In this document: positions 52,196 through 61,284 of the stretch, one piece after another
How positions within the stretch are numbered: position 1 is the stretch's first letter
How the letters are laid out: every line of letters begins with the position of its first letter
NCBI GenBank assembly: GCA_035606945.1
Contig: DATNDR010000057.1
Coordinates: 51,993-115,992, forward strand
Direction of reading: 5' to 3'
Length of the DNA stretch: 64,000 nt
Source of the DNA: GCA-003244245 sp035606945
GTDB lineage: Bacteria; Actinomycetota; Actinomycetes; Mycobacteriales; Pseudonocardiaceae
Notes under the pieces: model-generated
What the model saw: the letters and a program-made list of their open reading frames with translations, nothing else
What the model was told of the DNA's origin: nothing
Database searches by the model: none
Translations under genes and position numbers: made by a program

Positions 52196-54126
52196 GAGCG
52201 CAGCGCCACGAAGGGTGCCAATGAGTCCGGGTTGCGCAGCGCGCCGGCGCTGACGGCTTTGGACGGATCCAGGCCGGCGAGGATCTTTTTCACCGGCACC
52301 TCGCACTTCTTGCCGTTGAGAGTCCGGGGCACCTCGTCGACCTGGATGAACCGGTTGGGCACGTGCCGCGGCGACAGGTTTTCCCGCAGCGCGGCGCGCA
52401 GTTGAGGCTCGACGTCGGCCAGTGCCACCCCGGCCGCCAGCACCACGAAGCACAGCAGCTCACCATAATCACGGCCGGCGGCAGCAGCGACTGTGGTGTC
52501 GATGACCAGCGAGTCGAGCACCTCGTCCAGGCCCTCGACCACGGTGTAGAACTCGGCGGTGCCCATCCGCACGCCACCGCGGTTGAGCGTGGCGTCAGAC
52601 CGGCCGTAGATCACGCACGAGCCGCGCGGGGTGATCTTGATCCAGTCGCCGTGGCGCCACAGGCCCGGGTACACGTCGAAATACGCCTCGCGCAGCCGCG
52701 AGCCGTCCGGGTCGTTCCAGAAACACACCGGCATCGACGGCATCGGCTTGGTGATCACCAGCTCGCCTACCTCGTCGATCAGCTCGCGGCCGGCCTCGTC
52801 CAGCGCCACCACCGCGGCGCCGAGGGCGCGGCAGGAGATCTCGCCTTCCCAGACCGGCACGTCCGGCGCGGCGCAGACGAAGGCCGCGCACAGGTCGGTG
52901 CCCCCGGACACCGAGCAGATCTGCACCTCCGAACCCACCTCCGCGGCGATCCAGCGGAACCCCTCCGGCGACAGCGGCGCTCCGGTCGAGCCGATCGCCC
53001 GCAGCGCGGTGAGGTCGCAGTCCGCGCCCGGACGCAGGCCGGCCTTGCGGCAGGCCTGGATGAACGGCGCTGACGTACCGAAATAGGTGATGCGCTCCTC
53101 GTCGGCCAGCCGCCACAGCGCGCCGAGGTCCGGATACCCCGGATTGCCGTCGTAAAGCACGATGGTGGTGCCCACCAGCAGGCCGCTGATCAAGTGATTC
53201 CACATCATCCAGCCGGTCGTGGTGAACCAGAACAACCGGTCCCCCGGCTTGAGATCCGCCTGCAGCAGCAACGCCTTGAGGTACTCCACGACGATCCCGC
53301 CATGGCCCTGCACAATGCCCTTGGGCAGCCCGGTGGTGCCCGAGGAGTAGAGCACCCACAGTGGATGGTCGAACTCGACGGCCTCGAACTCCAGGTCCGC
53401 GCCGGCGTGCTCGGCGAGCAGCTGAGCCCAGTCCGCCGGTCGCACCGTGGCGCGCAGCGAGGGCATCTCGGGCGCCAGCGTCTTGACCGTGGAGCGGATG
53501 TCGAAGTGCTTGCCGCCGTAGACGTAACCGTCCACGGCCAGCAGCACGCTGGGTGCCAGCTGGGTGAACCGGTCAGCGATGGCCCGCCTCCCGAAATCCG
53601 GCGAGCAGGACGACCAGATCGCGCCCAGGCTGGCCGTGGCCAGGAAGGCCACCAGGGTGTCCGGCGAGTTCGGCGCCAGGGCGACCACCCGGTCTCCCCG
53701 GCCGACCCCCAGCGACGCCAGCGCCGACCGGGCCGCGGCCACTTGCTGCCGTAGCGTGCCGAAGCTGCACTGCCGGCGCACTCCGTCCTCCCGGCGAAAG
53801 ATCACCGCGAGGTCCTCGTCTGCCTTGCCGGGCCCGGGCGCCAGCGCGTGCTCGGCGTAGTTCAACGTGGCGCCGGGAAACCAGCGCGCCCCCGGCATGG
53901 CGGCGTCGGTGAGCACGCCGCGCGGCGGGGCGTGAAAGCGGGCACCGGCGAACTCGGCCAATGCCCCCCAGAATCCCGCCAGGTCGGCCACCGACCAGCG
54001 CCACAGCGCCTCGTAATCAGTCAGCTCGACGCCGCGGTGGGAGACCAACCACGCCCGGAAGGCGGCGATCTGGGACCGAGCCACCACGTCCGGGTCAGGC
54101 TGCCAGAGAATTCGGGGCTCGTTCAT
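52192..54126 (-). CDS. aacS: Acetoacetyl-CoA synthetase
   Basis: ATG 54126 (MNEPRILWQPDPDVVARSQI) gives 644 residues, the family's usual length. The N-terminal ACS-type extension (FRAWLVSHRG, LWRWSVADLAGFWGAL) is followed by the AMP-binding motif LYSSGTTGLPKGIVQGHGG, the core (FWFTTTGWMMWNHLISGLL), GSTGAPLSPEGF, YGRSDATLNRGGVRMGTAEFY and the C-terminal Lys motif RTLNGKKCEVPVKKIL. It activates acetoacetate to acetoacetyl-CoA for use of ketone bodies or lipid synthesis. It is convergent to the cyclase gene with a 4-base overlap. Confidence 0.92.
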   Translation of the reverse strand: MNEPRILWQPDPDVVARSQIAAFRAWLVSHRGVELTDYEALWRWSVADLAGFWGALAEFAGARFHAPPRGVLTDAAMPGARWFPGATLNYAEHALAPGPGKADEDLAVIFRREDGVRRQCSFGTLRQQVAAARSALASLGVGRGDRVVALAPNSPDTLVAFLATASLGAIWSSCSPDFGRRAIADRFTQLAPSVLLAVDGYVYGGKHFDIRSTVKTLAPEMPSLRATVRPADWAQLLAEHAGADLEFEAVEFDHPLWVLYSSGTTGLPKGIVQGHGGIVVEYLKALLLQADLKPGDRLFWFTTTGWMMWNHLISGLLVGTTIVLYDGNPGYPDLGALWRLADEERITYFGTSAPFIQACRKAGLRPGADCDLTALRAIGSTGAPLSPEGFRWIAAEVGSEVQICSVSGGTDLCAAFVCAAPDVPVWEGEISCRALGAAVVALDEAGRELIDEVGELVITKPMPSMPVCFWNDPDGSRLREAYFDVYPGLWRHGDWIKITPRGSCVIYGRSDATLNRGGVRMGTAEFYTVVEGLDEVLDSLVIDTTVAAAAGRDYGELLCFVVLAAGVALADVEPQLRAALRENLSPRHVPNRFIQVDEVPRTLNGKKCEVPVKKILAGLDPSKAVSAGALRNPDSLAPFVALRS

Positions 54127-54149
54127 ACCCTGTTGGTAGCACGGGATCG

Positions 54150-54830
54150 CTAGCGCAAGTGGCTGCCGAACCAGTTCAGCGTGCGGGCCCACGCCTCGGG
54201 TGCGACGGATCGGTCGGCGTCGTAACAGCAGTGCACCAGATCGGTGGCCACGTGCGCGGAATGCGCGGCGTCGCGCAGCTTGTGGATTTCTTCCTCGGGC
54301 ACTGCACCGTCCCAGCCGTAGATGCCCAGCCACGGGCAGCGCAGGTCCGGCGCGATGTCGACCAGCGCGGGCAACGTCGCCGCCACCGGCGCCACCACCC
54401 CGATCCCGCCGACGGTGACGGCAGCACCGAGATCACGTTGGGTGGCGACCATGAGCGCCACGGCGCCACCCAGGCCGAAGCCCACCACCCCGATCCGGTC
54501 GGTGGTCACGCCGCGCCGCGCCAGCCAGCTACATGCAGCGTCGGTGTCGGCGTAGACGGACCGCGCGGTCAGCCGCTGGACGTACCAGCGCACGGCCGCG
54601 CTCTCCTCGGGCACCTCGTCGACACCATCGCGGTGGTACAGATGCGGGATCACGGCCAGCCAGCCCTCACTGGCCAGGCCCGCCGCGAGCTGCCAGACGG
54701 CGTCGGTGACACCGCGGGTATCAGGTTCGACGACGATGCCACCGCGCACCGTAGAATCCGGCGCAGCGACGGAAATCGGACACCCACAGCCGTCGGAAAG
54801 CGGGATTTGCTCAAGAATGCGCCGCGTCAT
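54150..54830 (-). CDS. Dienelactone-hydrolase-fold protein lacking the nucleophile
   Basis: ATG 54830 (MTRRILEQIPLSDGC) gives 226 residues. The alpha/beta-hydrolase layout of DLH proteins is clear (GGIVVEPDTRGVTDAVWQLAAGLASEGWLAVIPHLYHRDG; DTDAACSWLARRGVTTDRIGVVGF). At the nucleophile elbow the sequence is GFGLGG, so Gly replaces the usual Cys or Ser. The C-terminal His motif (G-x-G-H-x-F) is also missing (HCCYDADRSVAP). It is therefore probably a pseudoenzyme or uses other residues. It is upstream of and on the same strand as the acetoacetyl-CoA synthetase. Confidence 0.8.
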   Translation of the reverse strand: MTRRILEQIPLSDGCGCPISVAAPDSTVRGGIVVEPDTRGVTDAVWQLAAGLASEGWLAVIPHLYHRDGVDEVPEESAAVRWYVQRLTARSVYADTDAACSWLARRGVTTDRIGVVGFGLGGAVALMVATQRDLGAAVTVGGIGVVAPVAATLPALVDIAPDLRCPWLGIYGWDGAVPEEEIHKLRDAAHSAHVATDLVHCCYDADRSVAPEAWARTLNWFGSHLR

Positions 54831-54949
54831 TGCCCCACTCACTCGTCGACGGGTGAACATAGGGTGAGCGCGCATCGTACCCGTCTCGCCGGCCGCCGAC
54901 TCGAAACACCACCTGTTCGACGGACGGCGCCAAGATCCGGCATGCGACG

Positions 54950-56053
54950 ATGGATGGCGTGATCAGAGCCGACCTCGACCAGCTGCCGAGCTACGTCCCG
55001 GGCCGCAGCATCCCGGGTGCGGTGAAGCTGGCCAGTAACGAGGTCGCCGCGGCGCCGCTGCCCAACGTCATCGCAGCGATCTGTGACGCCGCCGCGGGCG
55101 TCAACCGGTATCCGAGCAATACTGCCCCCGCGCTGGCCGACCGCCTCGGCGCCCGGCTGCACGTGCCGAGGTCCCAGGTTGCGGTGGGGCCGGGATCGGT
55201 GGCGCTGTGCGAGCACCTGGTGCAGACGACCTGCGGACCGGCCGATGAGGTGGTCTTCGCGTGGCGCTCGTTCGAGGCCTACCCGATCATCACCCAGGTG
55301 GTGGGGGCCGGCAGGCGGATGGTGCCGCTGCGCAGCGACCATACCCATGACCTGCCCGCGATGCTTGCCGCGATCACCTCGCAGACCCGGCTGGTCTTCG
55401 TCTGCAATCCCAACAACCCCACCGGCACTGCCGTGCCGCGCGAGGAACTGGTCGCCTTCCTCGATGCGGTACCCGATGGCGTGCTGGTCGTGCTCGATGA
55501 GGCCTACCACGAGTTCGTCACCGATTCCGCGGTGGCCGACGGCGTCGCGCTGAGCCTGGACCGGGACAACGTCGCCGTGCTGCGGACGTTCTCCAAGGCC
55601 TACCGGCTGGCGGGCCTGCGGGTCGGGTACTGCGTGGCGCCGGCGCCGGTCGTCACCGCGCTGCGCAAGGTGTCGGTGCCCTTCAGCGTCAACTCGGTGG
55701 CCCAGGCCGCCGCGCTGGCCAGCCTCGATGTCGCCGATGAGTTGCTCGCCCACTGCCGGGAGGTCGCCGCCGAGCGGGATCGGGTGCGCGCCGAGCTGCT
55801 CGCGATGGGTTATGCGGTGCCCGACTCGCAGACCAACTTCATCTGGCTGCCCCTGGGCCAGCGCAGCGCCGCCTTCAACGAGCACTGCCGGGCGCGCAAA
55901 ATCGTGATTCGCCCATTCCCCGACGATGGCGTCCGAATCACCATCGGCAATCCCCCCGAAAACGACCTCTTTCTCTCAGCCGCCCACGACTGGCACCGAA
56001 AACCCGACAGGGAGACATATCGGGGTGGTCGGCGGCGTCAGCCGCCGATGTAG
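54950..56053 (+). CDS. pat: Aromatic/histidinol-phosphate-type aminotransferase (Pat/HisC2-like)
   Basis: The product is 367 residues of fold-type I PLP enzyme. VKLASNEVAAAPLP, RYPSNTAPALADRLG, VFVCNPNNPTGTAVPREEL, LVVLDEAYHEFV and the PLP Lys in TFSKAYRLAGLRVGYC, then the Arg in ITIGNPPEND region. It resembles the mycobacterial aromatic aminotransferase Pat, which accepts aromatic amino acids. Substrate preference is not certain from sequence alone. The start at 54950 (MDGVIRADLDQLPSYVPG) fits the family N-terminus. It overlaps the end of moaA by 16 bases. Confidence 0.85.
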   Translation: MDGVIRADLDQLPSYVPGRSIPGAVKLASNEVAAAPLPNVIAAICDAAAGVNRYPSNTAPALADRLGARLHVPRSQVAVGPGSVALCEHLVQTTCGPADEVVFAWRSFEAYPIITQVVGAGRRMVPLRSDHTHDLPAMLAAITSQTRLVFVCNPNNPTGTAVPREELVAFLDAVPDGVLVVLDEAYHEFVTDSAVADGVALSLDRDNVAVLRTFSKAYRLAGLRVGYCVAPAPVVTALRKVSVPFSVNSVAQAAALASLDVADELLAHCREVAAERDRVRAELLAMGYAVPDSQTNFIWLPLGQRSAAFNEHCRARKIVIRPFPDDGVRITIGNPPENDLFLSAAHDWHRKPDRETYRGGRRRQPPM

Positions 56054-57060
56054 GACATTTCTACTTTGGGCAGGCCTAGGGTGGCGGTGGTGCGCTGGGC
56101 GGAGTAGCGGTCGGTTCGGGATTGCCAGACACCGGTGATCCGCGCGACGAGCTCCTCGTCGGTGGCGCCGTCGCGCAGCGGTCCTCGCAAGTCGTGGCCG
56201 AGACCGGAGAACAGGCAGGTGTACAACTCTCCCTTGGCGGACAGCCGGGCCCGGGTGCACGTGCCGCAGAACGGCTGGCTGATCGACGTGATCAGTCCCA
56301 CCTCGCCGGAACCGTCGAGGTAGCGGTACCGCGCGGCCACCTCGCCGACGTAGTTGGGGTCCAACGGCTCGATCGGCCAGACGGCATTGATGGTGTCGAC
56401 GATCTGCGCGGCCGGCACGACCTGGTCCAGCTGCCAGCCGTTGGTGGCACCGACGTCCATGAATTCGATGAAGCGCACCACGTAGCCGTGTTCCCGGCCG
56501 AAAGCGGCGAGATCGAGGATGCCCTGGCCGTCGTTGACCCCCCGCTTGACCACAGCGTTGATCTTCACGGGCTTCAGCCCGGCTTCCGCGGCGGCGGCAA
56601 TACCTTCCACCACCCGGGCGACCGGAATCTTCACGTCACTCATGGCGCGGAAGACCTCTGGATCCAGCGAGTCCAGGCTGACCGTGACCCGAGCGAGGCC
56701 GGCATCGCGCAGCGAGCGCGCCTTCTTGGTCAGCAACGACCCGTTGGTCGTCATGGCGACCTCGTCGATGCCATCGATGTCGGTCAGCTGCTCGACGAGC
56801 CGCTCGATGCCGTGGCGCAGCAGCGGCTCCCCGCCGGTCAAACGGACCTTCCGGACGCCTAGACCGGCGAACAGCTTCGTCAGCCGAGTGATCTCTTCGA
56901 AGGTGAGCAGCTCGGAAGTCTTCATGAACGGGAAGTCGGTGCCGAAGACGTCGCGCGGCATGCAGTAGCAGCAGCGGAAGTTGCACCGATCGGTCACTGA
57001 GACCCGCAGATCTCGTAGTCCGCGCCTGAACCTATCGCGCACCGTGTTCATGGCTTCCAT
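56038..57060 (-). CDS. moaA: GTP 3',8-cyclase MoaA
   Basis: The product is 340 residues. The radical-SAM cluster motif CNFRCCYCMP lies near residue 27, the SAM region is VRLTGGEPLLRHGIERL, the C-terminal second cluster is PFCGTCTRARLSAKGELYTCLF, and the protein ends with the functional Gly-Gly (SYIGG). It makes 3',8-cyclo-7,8-dihydro-GTP, the first step of molybdenum-cofactor synthesis. No other mo genes are next to it. Confidence 0.95.
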   Translation of the reverse strand: MEAMNTVRDRFRRGLRDLRVSVTDRCNFRCCYCMPRDVFGTDFPFMKTSELLTFEEITRLTKLFAGLGVRKVRLTGGEPLLRHGIERLVEQLTDIDGIDEVAMTTNGSLLTKKARSLRDAGLARVTVSLDSLDPEVFRAMSDVKIPVARVVEGIAAAAEAGLKPVKINAVVKRGVNDGQGILDLAAFGREHGYVVRFIEFMDVGATNGWQLDQVVPAAQIVDTINAVWPIEPLDPNYVGEVAARYRYLDGSGEVGLITSISQPFCGTCTRARLSAKGELYTCLFSGLGHDLRGPLRDGATDEELVARITGVWQSRTDRYSAQRTTATLGLPKVEMSYIGG

Positions 57061-57306
57061 TCGATCAGAGTACTCCTGTTCACCTTAGGGTTCTTGTTCG
57101 TCGGCCACGCCGCACCGGTTCGCCCAGCGGGTACTCACCCGCCGCCAAAGTTCGCGAGCGTCGAGCCGGCTATCACTTTACGTAACCAGATCACCCGTTC
57201 GTGCTGCTAACGGTTCGGCGGCGCGGAGCGAGAACACAGTGACTGGTACGTGCGGTAACCGGCGTGGTGGTCGCTCGCGACAGCTGTTCCATTCCAGGAG
57301 GTCGGC

Positions 57307-57951
57307 GTGTCGGTACCAGCGCAGCTGAGCCCGTTGCGGGCAGGCTCCGGCGTCACAGGCTTCGTCGGCTTCGTCCTCGGCCTGTTGGCCGCGCTCGGGA
57401 CGGTGGTGTACGCCGCCTGGTTGGCCGTCGCCGCAGTGGCGGCAGCGTTAGGTATGGGGGCAACAGCCGAGGACGTCAGCGGCACTGTCGTCGGTGCCCT
57501 CCATTCCGAGGGTGCCATGCACTCCACTGATGCCGTCCGATACAGCGCGGCAGCGCAGACCCGGCCACCGACGGCGGTCCTGCCCACAGCGACCCCGATG
57601 GGCTCCACGCTGGCCTTCGACCAACTGTGGATCTCCCGCAACGGCAATACGATCGTCGTCGGGGCTCCCACCGCGGGCCTCTCGGCGCTGACCGGCAAGT
57701 CGATGATCCAGGTGCCGGTGACACTGACCAACAACGGCGAACGGGACTGGGTGCCGGAGTCCACCGGCTTTGTCGGCACGCTCGACAACGCACCGATACC
57801 GGAGTCCACCGAAGGCGATTGGATGTATCGAGCCCCGATCGTTCCCCACACTTCGGTGACCCTGACCAAGGTATTCATGAGCAAGCCAGGCCAGTTCGGC
57901 CTCAAGGTGAGCACGCCAGACGGTGTCGCGTTATTCGCCGGCCAGGTGTGA
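57307..57951 (+). CDS. Membrane-anchored hypothetical protein with a beta-rich extracytoplasmic domain
   Basis: GTG 57307 with AGGAGG upstream gives 214 residues. An N-terminal hydrophobic region (VTGFVGFVLGLLAALGTVVYAAWLAVAAVAAALGM) could form one long or two short spans. A linker rich in Thr/Ala/Pro is followed by a domain from about 100 that looks like an immunoglobulin-like/DUF4352 type fold (SMIQVPVTLTNNGERDWVPES; TSVTLTKVFMSKPGQFGLKVSTPDGVALF). No family is certain. It is convergent with the ligase-kinase gene (21-base overlap). Confidence 0.6.
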   Translation: MSVPAQLSPLRAGSGVTGFVGFVLGLLAALGTVVYAAWLAVAAVAAALGMGATAEDVSGTVVGALHSEGAMHSTDAVRYSAAAQTRPPTAVLPTATPMGSTLAFDQLWISRNGNTIVVGAPTAGLSALTGKSMIQVPVTLTNNGERDWVPESTGFVGTLDNAPIPESTEGDWMYRAPIVPHTSVTLTKVFMSKPGQFGLKVSTPDGVALFAGQV

Positions 57952-59523
57952 CACCGGGACACGCAGCGTGATGGTGGTGCCGACGCCCGGCGCGGCGTCC
58001 GACAACACCCGGTAGCGCTGGCCGAACCGGTCCCGCAGCTGGTCATCGATGGTCCGGAGGCGGGCCGCAACGTCGGCGTCCACGATCCCGGGACCATCGT
58101 CGATGACGGTGATGACGCAGTCACCGCCGTCACGCCGAGCTGTGATCGTCACCGTGCCGCCGAGCTGCTGGCATTCGACGCCGTTGCGGACCGCATTGTC
58201 GACCAGCTGCTGGAGCGCCAGGAACGGCAGCACGGCCGGCAGCACGATGGGAGCGACCTCGAGCCGTACCCGCAGCCGTTGCCCGAACCGGGTCCGCTGC
58301 AACGTCAGGTAGCGGTCGATGTTCTCCAGCTCCTCGGCGAGCGTGGTCTCGGTCGCCGAGCGCAGCGAGTACCGGGCGAACTCGGCGAAGATGATCAGCA
58401 GGTCACGCGCCCGGGTCGGATCGGTGCTGACCATAGCGACGATGGTGCTGATGGTGTTGTGCAGGAAATGCGGCGAGATCTGGTCGCGCAGCGTGCGCAG
58501 CTCGGCGCGGACCTGCGCGACGGCGCGGTCCAGCTCGGCGAGCAACCGCTGGTCCTCACGGTCGGGACCGGAGTCACGCGCCCGGACCACGACCGGCGCC
58601 TGGATGGCCGCGACGTGCTTGGCTGGTCGCAGACCGCGCCAGGTGGGGTGCCCGAGGCGGCCGTGCGCCGTCCACTGCCGGTAGGAAACCTCGCCCAGTA
58701 GCCGTGGAGCCACCCAGTGCACCATCCGGTCGACCTCGCTGGGCACCGGATCCGTGAACGGGCTCGCCGGCGCGGCCAGCCCGGCCAACCTGTCCCGCAA
58801 GTCCCGCCGGGTTGCCTCGGTGAAACCGGTGCCGACCTGGCCGACGTAGCGCAAACCGCCCTCGGTGGGTACGCCGACCAGCAACGCGCCGATCGACGCG
58901 GCTCGGCGGCGTTCGGGAAGCCACCCCCCGATGATCACTTCCTGGGTCTGCCGCAGCGTGGTCTGTACCCAGTGGCGGGATCGGCCGGGCTGGTAGGTCG
59001 ACTCGACCCGTTTGGCGATCACCGCGTGCAGCCCGTGCTGGGCGGCGGTGTCCAGCACGGTCTGGCCGTCGGTGCTCAGAAAGCACGGCGGCGCCACGAC
59101 GGAACCGTCGCTGAGCTCCAGTTCCGCCAGCAGCTCACGACGGCGCCGGTAGGGCAGCTCGGCGGTGGACTGGCCGTCCAGACTCAGCAGATCGAACACG
59201 TAGTAGGTCACCGGTGCCCGGCGCACCACCAGCGACGTGGGGCGCTGCACGTTCATCCGTCGCTGCAGCTGGGAAAAGCTGGGCCGCCCGCACGAGTCCA
59301 GCGCCACGATCTTTCCGTCCAGCAGCATCCGGCGGCCCGCCGTGAATGCTCCCAGCTCGGGGTATGCGGCCGTGATATCGCGCTGCCGGACGCTGAACAA
59401 CTCGGTTCCGGTCGGCTGCGCGCACGCCAACGCGCGGATCCCGTCCCAACTGAACTCGAACGCCCACCCGGGCTGCGTGGGCAATGGCCCCGCCACCGGC
59501 AACATCGGCCGCACCAGCTCCAT
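57931..59523 (-). CDS. Degenerate ATP-dependent DNA ligase fused to a LytS-like histidine kinase
   Basis: The product is 530 residues. Residues 1-310 follow an ATP-dependent ligase (WAFEFSWDGIRALACAQ; YYVFDLLSLDG; AVIAKRVESTYQPGRSRHW; RYVGQVGTGF), including an OB-fold part. Motif I lacks the nucleophile Lys (FSWDG instead of xKWDG), motif III has Lys for Glu (LDGKIVAL), and motifs IV and V also deviate (HAVIAK; WVQTT), so adenylylation is unlikely. Residues 335-530 form a His_kinase domain (LRDQISPHFLHNTISTIVAM, with the phospho-His) and an ATPase (LVDNAVRNGV, IDDGPGIVDAD). It starts 23 bases after ku, so it may sense DNA ends or act with Ku. No response regulator is adjacent. Confidence 0.85.
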   Translation of the reverse strand: MELVRPMLPVAGPLPTQPGWAFEFSWDGIRALACAQPTGTELFSVRQRDITAAYPELGAFTAGRRMLLDGKIVALDSCGRPSFSQLQRRMNVQRPTSLVVRRAPVTYYVFDLLSLDGQSTAELPYRRRRELLAELELSDGSVVAPPCFLSTDGQTVLDTAAQHGLHAVIAKRVESTYQPGRSRHWVQTTLRQTQEVIIGGWLPERRRAASIGALLVGVPTEGGLRYVGQVGTGFTEATRRDLRDRLAGLAAPASPFTDPVPSEVDRMVHWVAPRLLGEVSYRQWTAHGRLGHPTWRGLRPAKHVAAIQAPVVVRARDSGPDREDQRLLAELDRAVAQVRAELRTLRDQISPHFLHNTISTIVAMVSTDPTRARDLLIIFAEFARYSLRSATETTLAEELENIDRYLTLQRTRFGQRLRVRLEVAPIVLPAVLPFLALQQLVDNAVRNGVECQQLGGTVTITARRDGGDCVITVIDDGPGIVDADVAARLRTIDDQLRDRFGQRYRVLSDAAPGVGTTITLRVPVSHLAGE

Positions 59524-59546
59524 TCATCTCCCTCACTGACTGCGGT

Positions 59547-60383
59547 TCAGCGGCGCCGGGCGGGCTTGTCGGAAGGGTCGCGTTGGGAGGGGACGTCGAC
59601 TGGTTTGGTGCGGGCGGCCTTGGCGGCCTCGACGGAGGCCTGCAGGGCGGTGATGAGATCGACCGACGGGGCGGGTTCCTCGGGCGCAGCCCGGGCCGGG
59701 AACACCTGGCCGGTGGTCTTGGCTTCGATGACGGACAGCAACGCCTCGCGATACCCGTCGTGGTACTCCTCGGGCGCGAAGTCACCCGACATCGCTTCGA
59801 TGAGCGTGTCGGCCATCCGGCTCTCCGCGTCGCTGACGGCGACCTCCCGGTCCAGCACGTCGAACTGGGCCTTGCGCACCTCATCCGGCCACACCATGGT
59901 CTGCAGCGCCAGCAGGTTGCCGCGCGGCCGCAGCACGGCCAGTGACTCCTTGCTGCGCACTGCGATCTTGGCCAGGCCCACCCGCTGGGTGCGCTCCAGC
60001 GCGGCCCGGAGCAGTTCGTAGGGCTTGCGACCAGCCGCTTCGGGTTCCAGGTAATACCCGCGGGCCAGCGCCAGCGGGTCAACCTGGTCGGCCGGGACGA
60101 AGGCGACCAGCTCCACGGTCTTGGTGGTGGGCAGCGGCAGGTTGGCGAAATCCTCGTCGGTGAGCAGCACCGTCTCACCCGAGGGCAGCTCGTACCCCTT
60201 GGCGATATCGGCATAGGCGACGTCCTCGCCGCACTCCTCGCACACCCGGCGGTAGCGCACCCGGCCGGCATCCTCCTCGTGCACCTGATGGAAGGAGACG
60301 TCGCGATCCTCGGTCGCCGAGTACAGCCGGACCGGAATGCTGACCATGCCGAAGGCCAGCGCACCCTTCCATATTGCCCGCAT
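59547..60383 (-). CDS. ku: Ku DNA-end-binding protein
   Basis: ATG 60383 (MRAIWKGALAFGMVSIPVRLYSA) gives 278 residues, the bacterial Ku length. The conserved opening, VSFHQVHEEDAGRVRYRRVCEECGEDV, KGYELPSGETVLLTDEDF and LGEALR-like helical core (ARGYYLEPEAAGRKPYELLRAAL) are present. A Lys/Arg/Pro-rich tail (KAARTKPVDVPSQRD) is present. Ku binds DNA ends and recruits LigD in non-homologous end joining. The downstream ligase-kinase fusion is translated next to it. Confidence 0.95.
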   Translation of the reverse strand: MRAIWKGALAFGMVSIPVRLYSATEDRDVSFHQVHEEDAGRVRYRRVCEECGEDVAYADIAKGYELPSGETVLLTDEDFANLPLPTTKTVELVAFVPADQVDPLALARGYYLEPEAAGRKPYELLRAALERTQRVGLAKIAVRSKESLAVLRPRGNLLALQTMVWPDEVRKAQFDVLDREVAVSDAESRMADTLIEAMSGDFAPEEYHDGYREALLSVIEAKTTGQVFPARAAPEEPAPSVDLITALQASVEAAKAARTKPVDVPSQRDPSDKPARRR

Positions 60384-60500
60384 AGCACCACACTGCGACA
60401 CTCCGCGGCGCGTGTCCACCCCAAGCTGTGAGCAACGGCGTACCGTGATGTGGTTTGGGCAGTTTCCTCGACTAGTTCCGCCTCCAGACGGAGGTTCGCT

Positions 60501-61268
60501 ATGGCCGTCATCATCATCGCGGCGCTGATCGCGATCGTGGCTGTCGGGGCGTTGTGGCTGGTCTCCGGGGTCCGGGTGGTCAGCCAGTTCGAGCGCGGCG
60601 TGGTGTTCCGGTTCGGCCGGGTCACCAGCGCACCGCGGCAACCGGGACTGACCTGGGTCACTCCCGGGGTGGAGAAGCTGCGCAAGGTCAACATGCAGAT
60701 CGTCACCATGCCGGTGCCCGCCCAGGACGGCATCACCCGCGACAACGTGTCGGTGCGGGTCGACGCGGTGGTGTACTTCCGGGTGATCGACCCGGTGAAG
60801 GTCGTCGTCGACGTGCAGGACTACCTGCAGGCCGTCTCCCAGGTCGCGCAGACGTCGCTGCGCTCAATCATCGGCAAGAGCGACCTGGACGATCTGCTGT
60901 CCAACCGGGAGCGGCTCAACGAGGGCCTGGAGCTGTTGATCGACAGCCCGGCGCTGGGCTGGGGTGTGCAGATCGACCGGGTGGAGATCAAGGACGTCGC
61001 GCTGCCCGAGTCGATGAAGCGGTCGATGTCCCGTCAGGCGGAGGCCGAGCGGGAGCGGCGGGCGCGAGTGATCAGCGCCGACGGCGAGCTCCAAGCGTCG
61101 GAGAAGCTGGCTGCGGCCGCCGCCACCATGTCGGAAACCCCCGCCGCACTTCAGCTGCGCCTGCTAGAAACGGTCGTGCAGGTCGCCTCCGAGCGCAACT
61201 CCATCCTCGTCCTACCCTTCCCCGTCGAGCTCCTGCGCTTCCTCGACCGCAACACCGGCCCGGACTGA
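60501..61268 (+). CDS. Slipin/SPFH-domain membrane protein
   Basis: ATG 60501 with GGAGG upstream gives 255 residues. One N-terminal hydrophobic segment (VIIIAALIAIVAVGALWLVSG) is followed by an SPFH domain (VVSQFERGVVFRFGRVTSAPRQPG; VSVRVDAVVYFRVIDPVKVVVDV; AQTSLRSIIGKSDLDDLLSNRERL) and a helical C-terminus (RSMSRQAEAERERRARVISADGE). Family members form membrane-bound oligomers. No NfeD partner is next to it. Confidence 0.9.
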   Translation: MAVIIIAALIAIVAVGALWLVSGVRVVSQFERGVVFRFGRVTSAPRQPGLTWVTPGVEKLRKVNMQIVTMPVPAQDGITRDNVSVRVDAVVYFRVIDPVKVVVDVQDYLQAVSQVAQTSLRSIIGKSDLDDLLSNRERLNEGLELLIDSPALGWGVQIDRVEIKDVALPESMKRSMSRQAEAERERRARVISADGELQASEKLAAAAATMSETPAALQLRLLETVVQVASERNSILVLPFPVELLRFLDRNTGPD

Positions 61269-61284
61269 ACCCGCAGTCTGGGGG

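Noticed and set aside
59135..60745. Long frame covering ku on the same strand
   Set aside because: The translation is Ser/Pro/Arg-rich with no motif; ku in the adjacent frame is unmistakable.
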